A stretch of DNA of 13,423 nt from assembly GCA_045605445.1 (NCBI GenBank), contig JAZUPZ010000012.1, positions 1 through 13,423 of the forward strand. The letters run 5' to 3'. Positions 6,682 through 13,245 of the stretch are shown here, one piece after another; within the stretch, counting starts at the first letter, position 1; every line of letters begins with the position of its first letter. The notes under the pieces were generated by a model, which had not been told where the DNA came from, made no database searches, and saw nothing but the letters and a program-made list of their open reading frames with translations. The translations under genes and the position numbers were made by a program. The stretch comes from CAZMHL01 sp045605445 (lineage in GTDB: Bacteria; Bacillota; Clostridia; RGIG6154).

Positions 6682-6730
6682 CATTTTTCGTTAAATAAAA
6701 GTTGCCTGTGGCAAGTTTTAAAGAAAAATG
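6682..6730 (+). repeat. Two-helix hairpin of the post-tRNA cassette, copy Q
   Basis: The outer helix is CATTTTTC (6682-6689) with GAAAAATG (6723-6730). The inner helix pairs 6697-6706 with 6710-6719, with a G-G mismatch at 6701/6715 and a TGT loop. Compared with copy L1 on its own strand, the outer helix differs by several bases on both sides yet stays paired, while the inner helix and its mismatch are kept. It leads into the 75-bp element copy B. Confidence 0.65.
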
Positions 6731-6733
6731 GTG

Positions 6734-6808
6734 CGCGGTCGGGAAAATCGAGGGAAAGTACAGATGTGCCCGATGATTTTACCGGGCACCACAAGAGATA
6801 AAAAAGCG
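6734..6808 (-). repeat. 75-bp inverted-repeat element, copy B
   Basis: This is the inverted partner of 5819-5893, differing at two positions. It ends next to a terminator hairpin with a GAAA loop on the minus strand (6838-6815), as copy A does on the plus strand. No ORF of transposase type lies between the two copies. Confidence 0.85.
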
Positions 6809-6814
6809 AAAAGA

Positions 6815-6838
6815 AAAAAGTCGGTTTCCCGACTTTTT
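6815..6838. terminator. Bidirectional terminator-like hairpin (AAGTCGG type), copy 1
   Basis: AAAAAGTCGG (6815-6824) pairs with CCGACTTTTT (6829-6838); the loop reads TTTC on plus and GAAA on minus. Nearly the same hairpin recurs at 7081-7102. Confidence 0.8.
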
Positions 6839-6994
6839 CAGCGTGTCGATAAACCTATCGACACGCTGGCAGACAAGGAAAAAGGAAGGTGTATTTCGCC
6901 GAAATGAACGCAGACAGTACGGCGGTACGGCAAGGCTCATTTCGGTGAAAAGCAAGTAACAGAGCCACTTCTTGGAAGAAACAGCTCTGTTTTT
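6839..6994 (+). ncRNA. Candidate structured RNA with terminator-like 3' end
   Basis: I see no protein gene here, but three strong helices. A perfect 13-bp hairpin is at 6839-6868 (CAGCGTGTCGATA with an AACC loop). A long-range 14-bp helix joins 6894-6907 to 6937-6950 with one G-U, enclosing a small GTAC-GGCG-GTAC hairpin. A terminal stem AACAGAGC/GCTCTGTT (6958-6965 and 6984-6991) has an inner CTTC-TTG-GAAG hairpin and a short T-run. Order and spacing suggest a plus-strand noncoding RNA ending in a terminator. No clear promoter is visible, and the minus orientation cannot be excluded. I cannot assign it to a known RNA family. Confidence 0.4.
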
Positions 6995-7057
6995 AACACT
7001 TGATTGCGGTTTGTCGAAAATCGCAAAACCCTACATTTTTAATTTTTTTCTTGCGGT

Positions 7058-7104
7058 AAACCGACTTTTTCTACAGTCTGAAAAGTCGGTTTCCCGACTT
7101 TTTT
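7058..7104. terminator. Terminator after the asparaginase gene, with competing upstream arm
   Basis: AAAAGTCGG (7081-7089) and CCGACTTTT (7094-7102) form a terminator hairpin just past the asparaginase stop at 7105; T-runs exist on both strands, longer on plus. A third segment, AAACCGACTTTT (7058-7069), is also perfectly complementary to 7081-7092. The middle arm can therefore pair with either neighbour. Confidence 0.75.
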
Positions 7105-8157
7105 CTATTTATAAGCATTTTCGAAAATTATTTCTGTATTTAAAAGGGTTTTTATTTCTTCTTTATTTTCCGAAAGAGAATAAGCAAGAAGAAGCTTGGC
7201 GTAAGCCATTTCGTTGGTACAGCCGTAAATGAAATTTATTTTTCTGCCCTTTGCGGTGTGTTCTGCAATTATTCTCACCGTGTCATAAACCTCGCCTTCG
7301 GGTTTTGAAGGCACAAGATAAGCATCAACGTTTTTTTCTGCGCACTTGTCAAGCATAGTAAGAACACTGCTCTCCCCTTCGGCGCAGGCGGTTCCCGAAT
7401 GAAAGGTTTTATGAAGAACGGCGGAAAATTTGCCGTAGTCCATAGCGCCGTAGTTTATTCCCACATAGGGAGTTATCATAAGAACTTTGGTTTTCAGTTT
7501 AAAATCTTTTTTTATTTCAAGAGGTTTTTTGTTTGTGGCGGGAAATCTTTTTTCAAGCTCATTAAAAAGCTCCCTGCAGTTTTCCCCGTTTAAGTTTGTT
7601 ATATCCAGAGCCCCTTCGCTGAAAAAATCGTCGCTATAGTTTTCGCACTGCTTCAGGCGGGACGCCTGATGAAGATAAATTCTCTCATCTGTCGGGTTTT
7701 TATATGTAACATAAACCCCGGGAGCAATCCCCCTTGAAATACATTCAACGGCAAGCCTGAAATTATCATTTCCGTTAGCTGTTGCTACAGAAAGACGCTT
7801 ATTGCTTGAAACAAAGAAAACGGGCAGCCTTTCTCCGCTTAAAAGCAGGGAAAACATTGCCGAGGAATAAGCAAGAGTATCGGTTCCGTGGGCAAAAATA
7901 ACCCCGTCATAATCATTTAAGGATATATGCCTTCTGTAGGTATCAAGCATAAGGTTCCATTTGTCTGTGGTCATATTTTCGCTTAAAATCATAAGGTTTT
8001 CGCTTGGGATTATTTCCGCAGCCTTTGCAAACTCCGAATCTGAATTCTTAAAGTTTTCAATAAGCTGAAGCCCCGCCCCTTCCGTTACGGAAAGGGTTCC
8101 CTTTTCGTTAAGCGCCGTACATATTGTTCCGCCTACAAGAATTAACAGAATTTTCAA
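7105..8157 (-). CDS. Type I L-asparaginase, last gene of the aspS-gat operon
   Basis: This encodes a 350-residue protein of the asparaginase/glutaminase family, which hydrolyses L-asparagine to aspartate and ammonia. It has no signal peptide, so it should act in the cytoplasm, like type I (AnsA-like) enzymes. The first catalytic motif is GGTI with Thr11. The second is HGTDT with Thr92-Asp93. Lys169 (in RLKQ) is the likely catalytic Lys. Its length fits asparaginase and is shorter than archaeal GatD, which carries an extra N-terminal domain. Translation starts at a TTG (8157), supported by a strong GGAGG 8 nt upstream; no ATG fits. It lies 55 nt after gatB on the same strand with only a hairpin between and no clear promoter, so it is probably cotranscribed under the T-box. 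It may supply ammonia to GatB or aspartate to AspRS, or simply recycle Asn. Confidence 0.87.
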   Translation of the reverse strand: MKILLILVGGTICTALNEKGTLSVTEGAGLQLIENFKNSDSEFAKAAEIIPSENLMILSENMTTDKWNLMLDTYRRHISLNDYDGVIFAHGTDTLAYSSAMFSLLLSGERLPVFFVSSNKRLSVATANGNDNFRLAVECISRGIAPGVYVTYKNPTDERIYLHQASRLKQCENYSDDFFSEGALDITNLNGENCRELFNELEKRFPATNKKPLEIKKDFKLKTKVLMITPYVGINYGAMDYGKFSAVLHKTFHSGTACAEGESSVLTMLDKCAEKNVDAYLVPSKPEGEVYDTVRIIAEHTAKGRKINFIYGCTNEMAYAKLLLAYSLSENKEEIKTLLNTEIIFENAYK

Positions 8158-8179
8158 AAATCTCCCCTCCTATAAATAC

Positions 8180-8206
8180 AGTGGGAGCAAAAAATTTACT
8201 CCCACT
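8180..8206. other. Hairpin between gatB and the asparaginase gene
   Basis: AGTGGGAG (8180-8187) pairs with CTCCCACT (8199-8206). On the minus strand the following bases are GTATTTATAGG, not a T-run, so it is not a classic terminator. It ends about 10 nt before the asparaginase ribosome binding site and may act in RNA processing or partial attenuation. Confidence 0.55.
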
Positions 8207-8212
8207 TCAGGC

Positions 8213-9634
8213 TTAGTTTTTAAGTTTGTTTTCAAGAATTTCCTTGATAACGGCAGGATCGCCTGCACCCTTAAGCTCGCGCATACAAGCGCCGAACAGA
8301 GCCTGCATTGCTTTTGTTTTACCGTTTCTGAAATCTTCAATTGCCTGAGGATTTTCAGCGATAACCTTATCAACAATGCCGTCAACAACAGAAGAGTCGA
8401 ACTTTTTGTCCAGACCTTTTTCCTTGCAGTAAGCAACCGGGTCAACGCCGTCTTCAATTACGGCGATAAGAATTTTCTTACCTGCATTTCTGTTGATTTT
8501 TCCTTCGTCAACCATTTTTATTACGGCATAAAGCTCTTCAGCTGTAACCTCAAGCTCGCCGAGAGTTTTACCGTCTTTACGGAGAATACCCGCACAGTCG
8601 GTAAGAATCCAAGCTGCAGTATCCTTTGGATTAGTTCCCATAGCAACGGTATCGTCAAGAAGCTTACTTATTTTATGGTTTGAAATAAGCATATCAATTT
8701 CCTTATCGGAAATACCTGCTTCCCTGTACTGTTCTGCTTTTTCATCAACAGCTTCGGGCTTGTTTGCCTTTATTTTTTCCAGCCATTCATCGTCGATTAT
8801 AATAGGCATAAGGTTAGCATCGGGGAAATAACGGTAGTCCGCTTCGGTTTCCTTGTTTCTCATTGCAAGGGTTTTTCCGCTTGCATCGTCGAAACGTCTT
8901 GTTTCCTGAACAAGCTCTTCTGTTTCAAATTCAAGAGCGTCCATATGGCGCTGAGCCTCGTAGCGGATTGCTCTTTCAATTGCCTCAAAGGAGCTCATAT
9001 TCTTAATTTCGGTGCGAACGCCGAATTCTTCGCTTCCCTCGGGACGAACGGAAATGTTAACATCGCATCTCATTGCGCCCTCTTCACATTCTGAAATTCC
9101 GCCTGAACGGAACATTGATTTAAGCTTGTTAAGATAGGTTACAACCTCTTCAGCGCTTCTGAAGTCGGGCTGAGTAACAATTTCGATAAGGGGAACGCTT
9201 GTTCTGTTGAAATCAACAAAGGTTGAGTTTCCGCCGTGAACAAGCTTACCTGCATCCTCTTCCATATGAATTTGTTTTATTCTTATGTCTCTTGTACCGC
9301 CTGAGGTTTTAAGGGTTACGCAACCGTTGGTACAAATAGGATGGTTAAGCTGAGTTATCTGATATGCGCAGGGCAGATCGGGATAATAATAATTTTTCTT
9401 ATCAAAGGTTGTGTAGCGGTTAATGTCGCAGTTAAGCATAAGACCAGCCGTAACCGCAAGCTCTACTACACGTTTGTTCATTACGGGCAGCATACCCGGC
9501 ATTCCGCTGCAGGCAGGACAAACACAGTCGTTTGGTTCTTTTGCCGCAGAATGACCGCCGCAGGAACAGAAAATTTTAGATTCGGTGCTGAGCTCCACGT
9601 GGGTTTCAAGACCGATAACAAGTTCATAGTTCAT
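8213..9634 (-). CDS. gatB: Aspartyl/glutamyl-tRNA(Asn/Gln) amidotransferase subunit B
   Basis: This encodes a full-length GatB of 473 residues. GatB phosphorylates the side chain of Asp or Glu on mischarged tRNA-Asn or tRNA-Gln and transfers ammonia to it. The N-terminus carries the family signature ELVIGLETHVEL, a zinc-type cysteine set (C23, C25, C39, C42 in CxC...CPAC), KNYYYPDLP, the conserved HMEEDAGK and the DYRYFPD motif. The C-terminal helical GatB/YqeY-type tail that binds tRNA is present (about 330-473). Nothing essential appears missing, in contrast to GatA beside it. Its ATG (9634) comes 2 nt after the gatA stop, with the ribosome binding site inside the gatA end, so the two are translationally coupled. 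Confidence 0.97.
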   Translation of the reverse strand: MNYELVIGLETHVELSTESKIFCSCGGHSAAKEPNDCVCPACSGMPGMLPVMNKRVVELAVTAGLMLNCDINRYTTFDKKNYYYPDLPCAYQITQLNHPICTNGCVTLKTSGGTRDIRIKQIHMEEDAGKLVHGGNSTFVDFNRTSVPLIEIVTQPDFRSAEEVVTYLNKLKSMFRSGGISECEEGAMRCDVNISVRPEGSEEFGVRTEIKNMSSFEAIERAIRYEAQRHMDALEFETEELVQETRRFDDASGKTLAMRNKETEADYRYFPDANLMPIIIDDEWLEKIKANKPEAVDEKAEQYREAGISDKEIDMLISNHKISKLLDDTVAMGTNPKDTAAWILTDCAGILRKDGKTLGELEVTAEELYAVIKMVDEGKINRNAGKKILIAVIEDGVDPVAYCKEKGLDKKFDSSVVDGIVDKVIAENPQAIEDFRNGKTKAMQALFGACMRELKGAGDPAVIKEILENKLKN

Positions 9635-9636
9635 TC

Positions 9637-10815
9637 TTATTCACCCTTCCTTTCAACACTGTTTGCAAGGCTGAGCAGAGTGCTTTCATCAAAGTGGTTA
9701 CCCATAAGCTGAACTCCGCCGCTTACAAGGGCAGGAATGCCGATAAGGTTTGCAACAGAGGTATAAACACTCTCTTCAAAAACCTTTGTGAACGCCTGAT
9801 TTATATCATATTGCTCATAATAAGTTTTGCCGCAGGCAGGAGCAAGAATTGCATTATAAGTTTCAAGAAGCTTTTTAATTTCATCGGCAACCACACGGCG
9901 AACCCTTAAGGATTTGTCGTAGCAGTCTTTATAACGGTTTTTTGACAAAACGTCGGAGCCATAAAGAATTACTGCCTTTGTAAGGAAGTTAAAGCCCTCT
10001 GTTCTTGAATTTACATAAAGCTCATCAATATTTCTGTACTGAGCGGCACGATGACCGAACTTAACGCCGTCGTAACGGGAAAGGTTGTTACAGGTTTCGG
10101 CACACATTAAAATCTGCCATGCTGTATTGGCAAGGTCAAAAAGGTTGCAGGAAATTTCTTCAACAACAACGCCCTTTTTAACAAGCTCTGATTTATAAGC
10201 TTCAATACGTTTTTTTGTTTCTTCGTCTGCCGCATCTACAAGCTCTTTTATAATGCAAACCTTCATACCCGAAACGCTTTTCAAAGAATAGTCATATTCT
10301 TTTTTAAGGCTTGTTCCGTCTTTTTCATCGTGACCTGAAATAACCTCCATTATTTCCTTTACGCCTTCGGCATTTTCTGCATAAACGCCAACCTGCTCGC
10401 CTGATGCCGCACAGGAGATTACTCCGTAACGGGAAACAGTTCCGTAGGTAGGTTTAAGAAAATCAACCTCTGAAAGAGACGCGCAACGTCTTGGAGAACC
10501 GTTCATATCAACGGCAAGGGCAGCCTTTACCTTGCCCTCTTTAACAAGAGTGGCAGCTGCGCCCTTAAGCTCTTTTTCCTTTTCAGAATAGTAGGAAAAT
10601 TCGCCCGTAAGGTCAAGTCCGAATTCGCCCACGTGGGTTTTTCCGGAAATTTCGTAGCCTTTGTTTTCAAGACGAACCACAGCCTCTGCGCTGAACAGGG
10701 GTTTGAAGCCGTCTAAAATTTTTGAACCTGCGGTTGCGGGAACGCCTTTAACTAAAATTGTATCGTCTACCGCAACGGTTCCTTTATCATTCAGCATTAC
10801 TGCATAATTTTTCAT
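9637..10815 (-). CDS. gatA: Shortened GatA-like protein lacking most amidase active-site residues
   Basis: This encodes a 392-residue GatA homologue; typical GatA has about 480-490 residues. ATG at 10815 is chosen because GAGGTG lies 8 nt upstream; the GTG at 10824 overlaps that site. Homology is clear in ATAGSKILDGF, FLKPTYGTVSRYG, NNLSRYDGVKFG, NSRTEGF and NHFDESTLL. About 60 N-terminal residues of normal GatA are absent, and the GGSSGGS loop and a C-terminal loop are shortened or altered. Aligned by eye to Staphylococcus aureus GatA (catalytic Lys79, Ser154, Ser178; glutamine contacts Arg358, Asp425, from memory), the equivalents are Asp17, Leu83, Ser107, Val282 (or Ala281) and Ser349. Only the nucleophile remains, so glutaminase activity is probably lost. 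The open frame and intact operon position argue against a decaying pseudogene. It may be a structural subunit holding GatC and GatB. Confidence 0.88.
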   Translation of the reverse strand: MKNYAVMLNDKGTVAVDDTILVKGVPATAGSKILDGFKPLFSAEAVVRLENKGYEISGKTHVGEFGLDLTGEFSYYSEKEKELKGAAATLVKEGKVKAALAVDMNGSPRRCASLSEVDFLKPTYGTVSRYGVISCAASGEQVGVYAENAEGVKEIMEVISGHDEKDGTSLKKEYDYSLKSVSGMKVCIIKELVDAADEETKKRIEAYKSELVKKGVVVEEISCNLFDLANTAWQILMCAETCNNLSRYDGVKFGHRAAQYRNIDELYVNSRTEGFNFLTKAVILYGSDVLSKNRYKDCYDKSLRVRRVVADEIKKLLETYNAILAPACGKTYYEQYDINQAFTKVFEESVYTSVANLIGIPALVSGGVQLMGNHFDESTLLSLANSVERKGE

Positions 10816-10825
10816 TCTACACACC

Positions 10826-12904
10826 TCACTTTACAAGTCTTGGCACTTGCCAGCTGTCTTCGCTTCGTTCGGGAGCGCCTTCAAGCAGACTCTCTCTTGT
10901 AAACGGCTGATTGCGAACGTCTTCACGCAAAACGTTGGTCATTGGCATTACGTGAACCATTTCTTCAACGTTTTCTGTGTTGCAATCTTTGAGTATTTTT
11001 TCTTTTTCGCTCATTTCGCTGAAAATTCCCTGCATAACAGCCTCTTCCTCTTCACTGAGAGCAAGCTGGTTAAGCTGCTGGGCATTTGAGAAGGTTGAGC
11101 GTTTTCCTGCAGACTGTTTTGAAGCAGTTGCTCCCGAAGCTGAGCGCTGAGCAAGAGCGCTTCCGCTTCCCAGAAGGTGAACATCTTCAAGCTGCTGGTT
11201 TGTAACCTCGCCGGGAGCTCCCAGCAAAAGGTCCTGTGCATTTCCGTTTAACGGGAAAGCGATAACGTCGAGAATTTTTTCCTCGTCGGTAAGAAGCATT
11301 ACCATTCGGTCGATTCCCGGTGCCATACCTGCATGAGGCGGAGCGCCGTACTGGAACGCCGTATAGAGTGCATTGAATCGTTTTTTAAGCTCTTCTTCAT
11401 CGTAGCCTGCAATTTCGAAGGCTTTTTTCATAACGTCAACATCGTGGTTACGAACAGCGCCCGAGGCAAGCTCAATTCCGTTACAAACAAGGTCGTACTG
11501 GTAAGCAAGAACCTCTGTGGGGTCCTTTGTAAGAAGGGCTTCCATTCCTCCCTGAGGCATTGAGAAGGGGTTGTGGGTAAAGATTGTTTCCCCTGTTTCC
11601 TCGTCTTCTTCATACATGGGGAAGTCAACTACAAAGCAGAACTCAAAAGCATCGTCGCGGATAAGGTCGAGCTGTTCTTTTCTTGCAAGCCAGCTTCTTA
11701 TCATACCTGCTTTTTTCTCTGTATCGTTTTTCTTATCGTCGCAGATAAAGAAGAGGGTTTCGCCTTCTTTAACCTTTGTAATTTCAACTATTTCTGCCTT
11801 TTTCTCATCGCTTAAAAATTTTGCGATAGGTCCTGCAAAAACACCCTCTTTAAGGGTTATATATCCGAGACCGCCAAGGCCTACCTCTGCTGAGGTTGCA
11901 TATTTAAGAGAATCTTCAAAGAATTTCTTTGATTTTCCTCTGCAGTCGGCAACAATACCGCGAACAGGCTTACCCTTGAAGGCAGGGAAATCTACATCTG
12001 CAAAATAATCGGTAAGGTCGCAGATTATAAGCGGGTTTCTCAGGTCGGGCTTATCGGAGCCGTAGGTCATCATAGCATCGGCATAGGTAATACGGCGGAA
12101 GGGCTTTTCTGTAACCTTTTTGTCCGAGAAGGTTTTAAAGGTATCGTAAATAACGTCTTCGCACACATCGAGAACCTCTTCCTGAGTTGCAAAAGCCATT
12201 TCAAAGTCGAGCTGATAAAATTCTCCCGGTGAACGGTCTGCACGGGCATCCTCGTCACGGAAGCAGGGCGCTACCTGGAAATATCTGTCAAAGCCGGAAA
12301 CCATAAGAAGCTGTTTGAACTGCTGAGGCGCCTGGGGAAGAGCATAAAACTTTCCCGGATGCTTACGGCTGGGAACAAGGAAGTCGCGGGCACCTTCGGG
12401 AGATGACGCCGTAAGAATAGGAGTTTGCATATCCAGAAAGCCCTTGTCCTCCATTTTATTTCTTAAATGACGGATAATTTTTGAACGTATTACAAGATTT
12501 TCGTGGTTCTTGGGATTTCGAAGGTCAAGATAACGGTATTTAAGACGAAGCTCGTCTTTACTTGCTCTTGAGCTTCTTACGTCGAAGGGGAGCATATTTT
12601 TGCTCTTTCCGAGAACGGTAAGCTTGTCGGCTATAAGCTCAACAAGACCTGTGTCAATTTTTGAATTGACTGTTTCCTCGTCACGCTTTTCAACAATTCC
12701 GCTTACGGAAATAACCGTTTCTCTGTTTACGTTTTTCAGCAATTCTTCATTGTGAATAACAACCTGGGTTACTCCGGTGTAGTCACGAAGGTCAACAAAA
12801 ATAACTCCGCCGTGGTCACGAACAACGTCAACCCAGCCGGCAAGCTCAACTCTCTGACCTATGTGCTTGTCACGAATGTCGTTACAGAATAGGGTTCTAT
12901 ACAT
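10826..12904 (-). CDS. aspS: Aspartyl-tRNA synthetase fused to GatC
   Basis: This encodes 692 residues; bacterial AspRS usually has about 590. The start is the ATG at 12904, with AGGAGG 6 nt upstream, giving the normal AspRS N-terminus (MYRTLFCNDI). The OB-fold anticodon domain covers residues 1-105. The class II catalytic core follows, with FRDEDARADRSPGEFYQLD (motif 2) and GMAPGIDRMVMLL (motif 3). The AspRS part ends at GAPGEV...LEDVHL. A Ser/Ala-rich linker of about 26 residues follows (SGSALAQRSASG...). A GatC domain makes up the last ~90 residues: LALSEEEE, HVMPMTNVLREDV and RESLLEGAPERSEDSWQVPRLV match GatC consensus blocks. No separate gatC exists in the operon. His31 in RDHGG is typical of non-discriminating AspRS, which charges both tRNA-Asp and tRNA-Asn. 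The stop lies 10 nt before the gatA ATG. Confidence 0.95.
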   Translation of the reverse strand: MYRTLFCNDIRDKHIGQRVELAGWVDVVRDHGGVIFVDLRDYTGVTQVVIHNEELLKNVNRETVISVSGIVEKRDEETVNSKIDTGLVELIADKLTVLGKSKNMLPFDVRSSRASKDELRLKYRYLDLRNPKNHENLVIRSKIIRHLRNKMEDKGFLDMQTPILTASSPEGARDFLVPSRKHPGKFYALPQAPQQFKQLLMVSGFDRYFQVAPCFRDEDARADRSPGEFYQLDFEMAFATQEEVLDVCEDVIYDTFKTFSDKKVTEKPFRRITYADAMMTYGSDKPDLRNPLIICDLTDYFADVDFPAFKGKPVRGIVADCRGKSKKFFEDSLKYATSAEVGLGGLGYITLKEGVFAGPIAKFLSDEKKAEIVEITKVKEGETLFFICDDKKNDTEKKAGMIRSWLARKEQLDLIRDDAFEFCFVVDFPMYEEDEETGETIFTHNPFSMPQGGMEALLTKDPTEVLAYQYDLVCNGIELASGAVRNHDVDVMKKAFEIAGYDEEELKKRFNALYTAFQYGAPPHAGMAPGIDRMVMLLTDEEKILDVIAFPLNGNAQDLLLGAPGEVTNQQLEDVHLLGSGSALAQRSASGATASKQSAGKRSTFSNAQQLNQLALSEEEEAVMQGIFSEMSEKEKILKDCNTENVEEMVHVMPMTNVLREDVRNQPFTRESLLEGAPERSEDSWQVPRLVK

Positions 12905-13146
12905 AATTATACCTCCTAAAAATTTCCAAATAAAAGGTCCCGGGAATATAAAAACTATATTCCCGGGACGAGTAAACAAATTTAACCCGCGGTGCCACCC
13001 GCTTTGATGCGCCAAAAAGCACATCCGCTTTTAAATATTAAGCTTTATAAAACCGAAGTGTTCCCAAGCTTACTACTCATCTGAAATGCGCTTTCAGTCG
13101 CCGACGCATTCTCCCTGTCAGACTTTCCACAAAAGCCGAGTCTTCG
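12905..13146 (-). promoter_or_regulatory. T-box riboswitch leader of the aspS-gat operon
   Basis: The minus strand carries the hallmark T-box sequence GGGTGGCACCGCGGG (13000-12986). The TGGC in it would pair with a tRNA ending GCCA, that is discriminator G, as expected for tRNA-Asp and tRNA-Asn. Downstream is a 14-bp terminator stem (12969-12956 with 12950-12937) followed by TTTTATTT. A Stem I-like region (about 13146-13065) includes a CTGAAAG distal loop. A GAT triplet at 13081-13079, next to the basal helix, is a possible Asp specifier; this assignment is tentative. Uncharged tRNA should favour antitermination and raise expression of the whole operon. Confidence 0.92.
12935..12969 (-). terminator. 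Regulated terminator of the T-box leader
   Basis: GTCCCGGGAATATA (minus 12969-12956) pairs with its complement (12950-12937) over 14 bp, then a broken T-run. It ends just upstream of the aspS ribosome binding site (12917-12912). Confidence 0.88.
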
Positions 13147-13152
13147 CTTGCA

Positions 13153-13181
13153 ATTATAACAAATAAAACTCCGTTTGTCAA
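13153..13181 (-). promoter_or_regulatory. Consensus promoter of the aspS-gat operon
   Basis: On the minus strand a perfect TTGACA (13176-13181) and a perfect TATAAT (13153-13158) are separated by 17 nt. Transcription should start near 13146, just before the T-box Stem I. Confidence 0.92.
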
Positions 13182-13245
13182 CACTATTATGTGCAATAAA
13201 AGCTGACAATATACCTTAAATTTTCATAATAAAGAATAGATAACA

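Noticed and set aside
6594..6794. Short minus-strand frame sharing a peptide (CPVKSSGTSV...LDFPDR) with a frame at 5647-5904
   Set aside because: The shared peptide comes from the 75-bp inverted repeat read in corresponding frames; the rest is unrelated and one frame crosses tRNA-Gln.
6839..6994. 4.5S/SRP RNA or tmRNA
   Set aside because: The conserved SRP loop sequence and the tmRNA tRNA-like domain are absent.
7105..8157. A true archaeal-type GatD
   Set aside because: The protein has asparaginase length and lacks the extra N-terminal domain of GatD, and no GatE-type insertion is seen in GatB. Only the functional analogy is kept.
9637..10815. gatA as a decaying pseudogene
   Set aside because: The frame is uninterrupted over 392 codons, non-catalytic blocks are well conserved and coupling to gatB is tight, so a retained structural role is more likely.
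12905..13024. N-terminal extension of AspRS up to 13024
   Set aside because: It would translate the T-box and terminator; the ATG at 12904 has an ideal ribosome binding site and gives the normal AspRS start.
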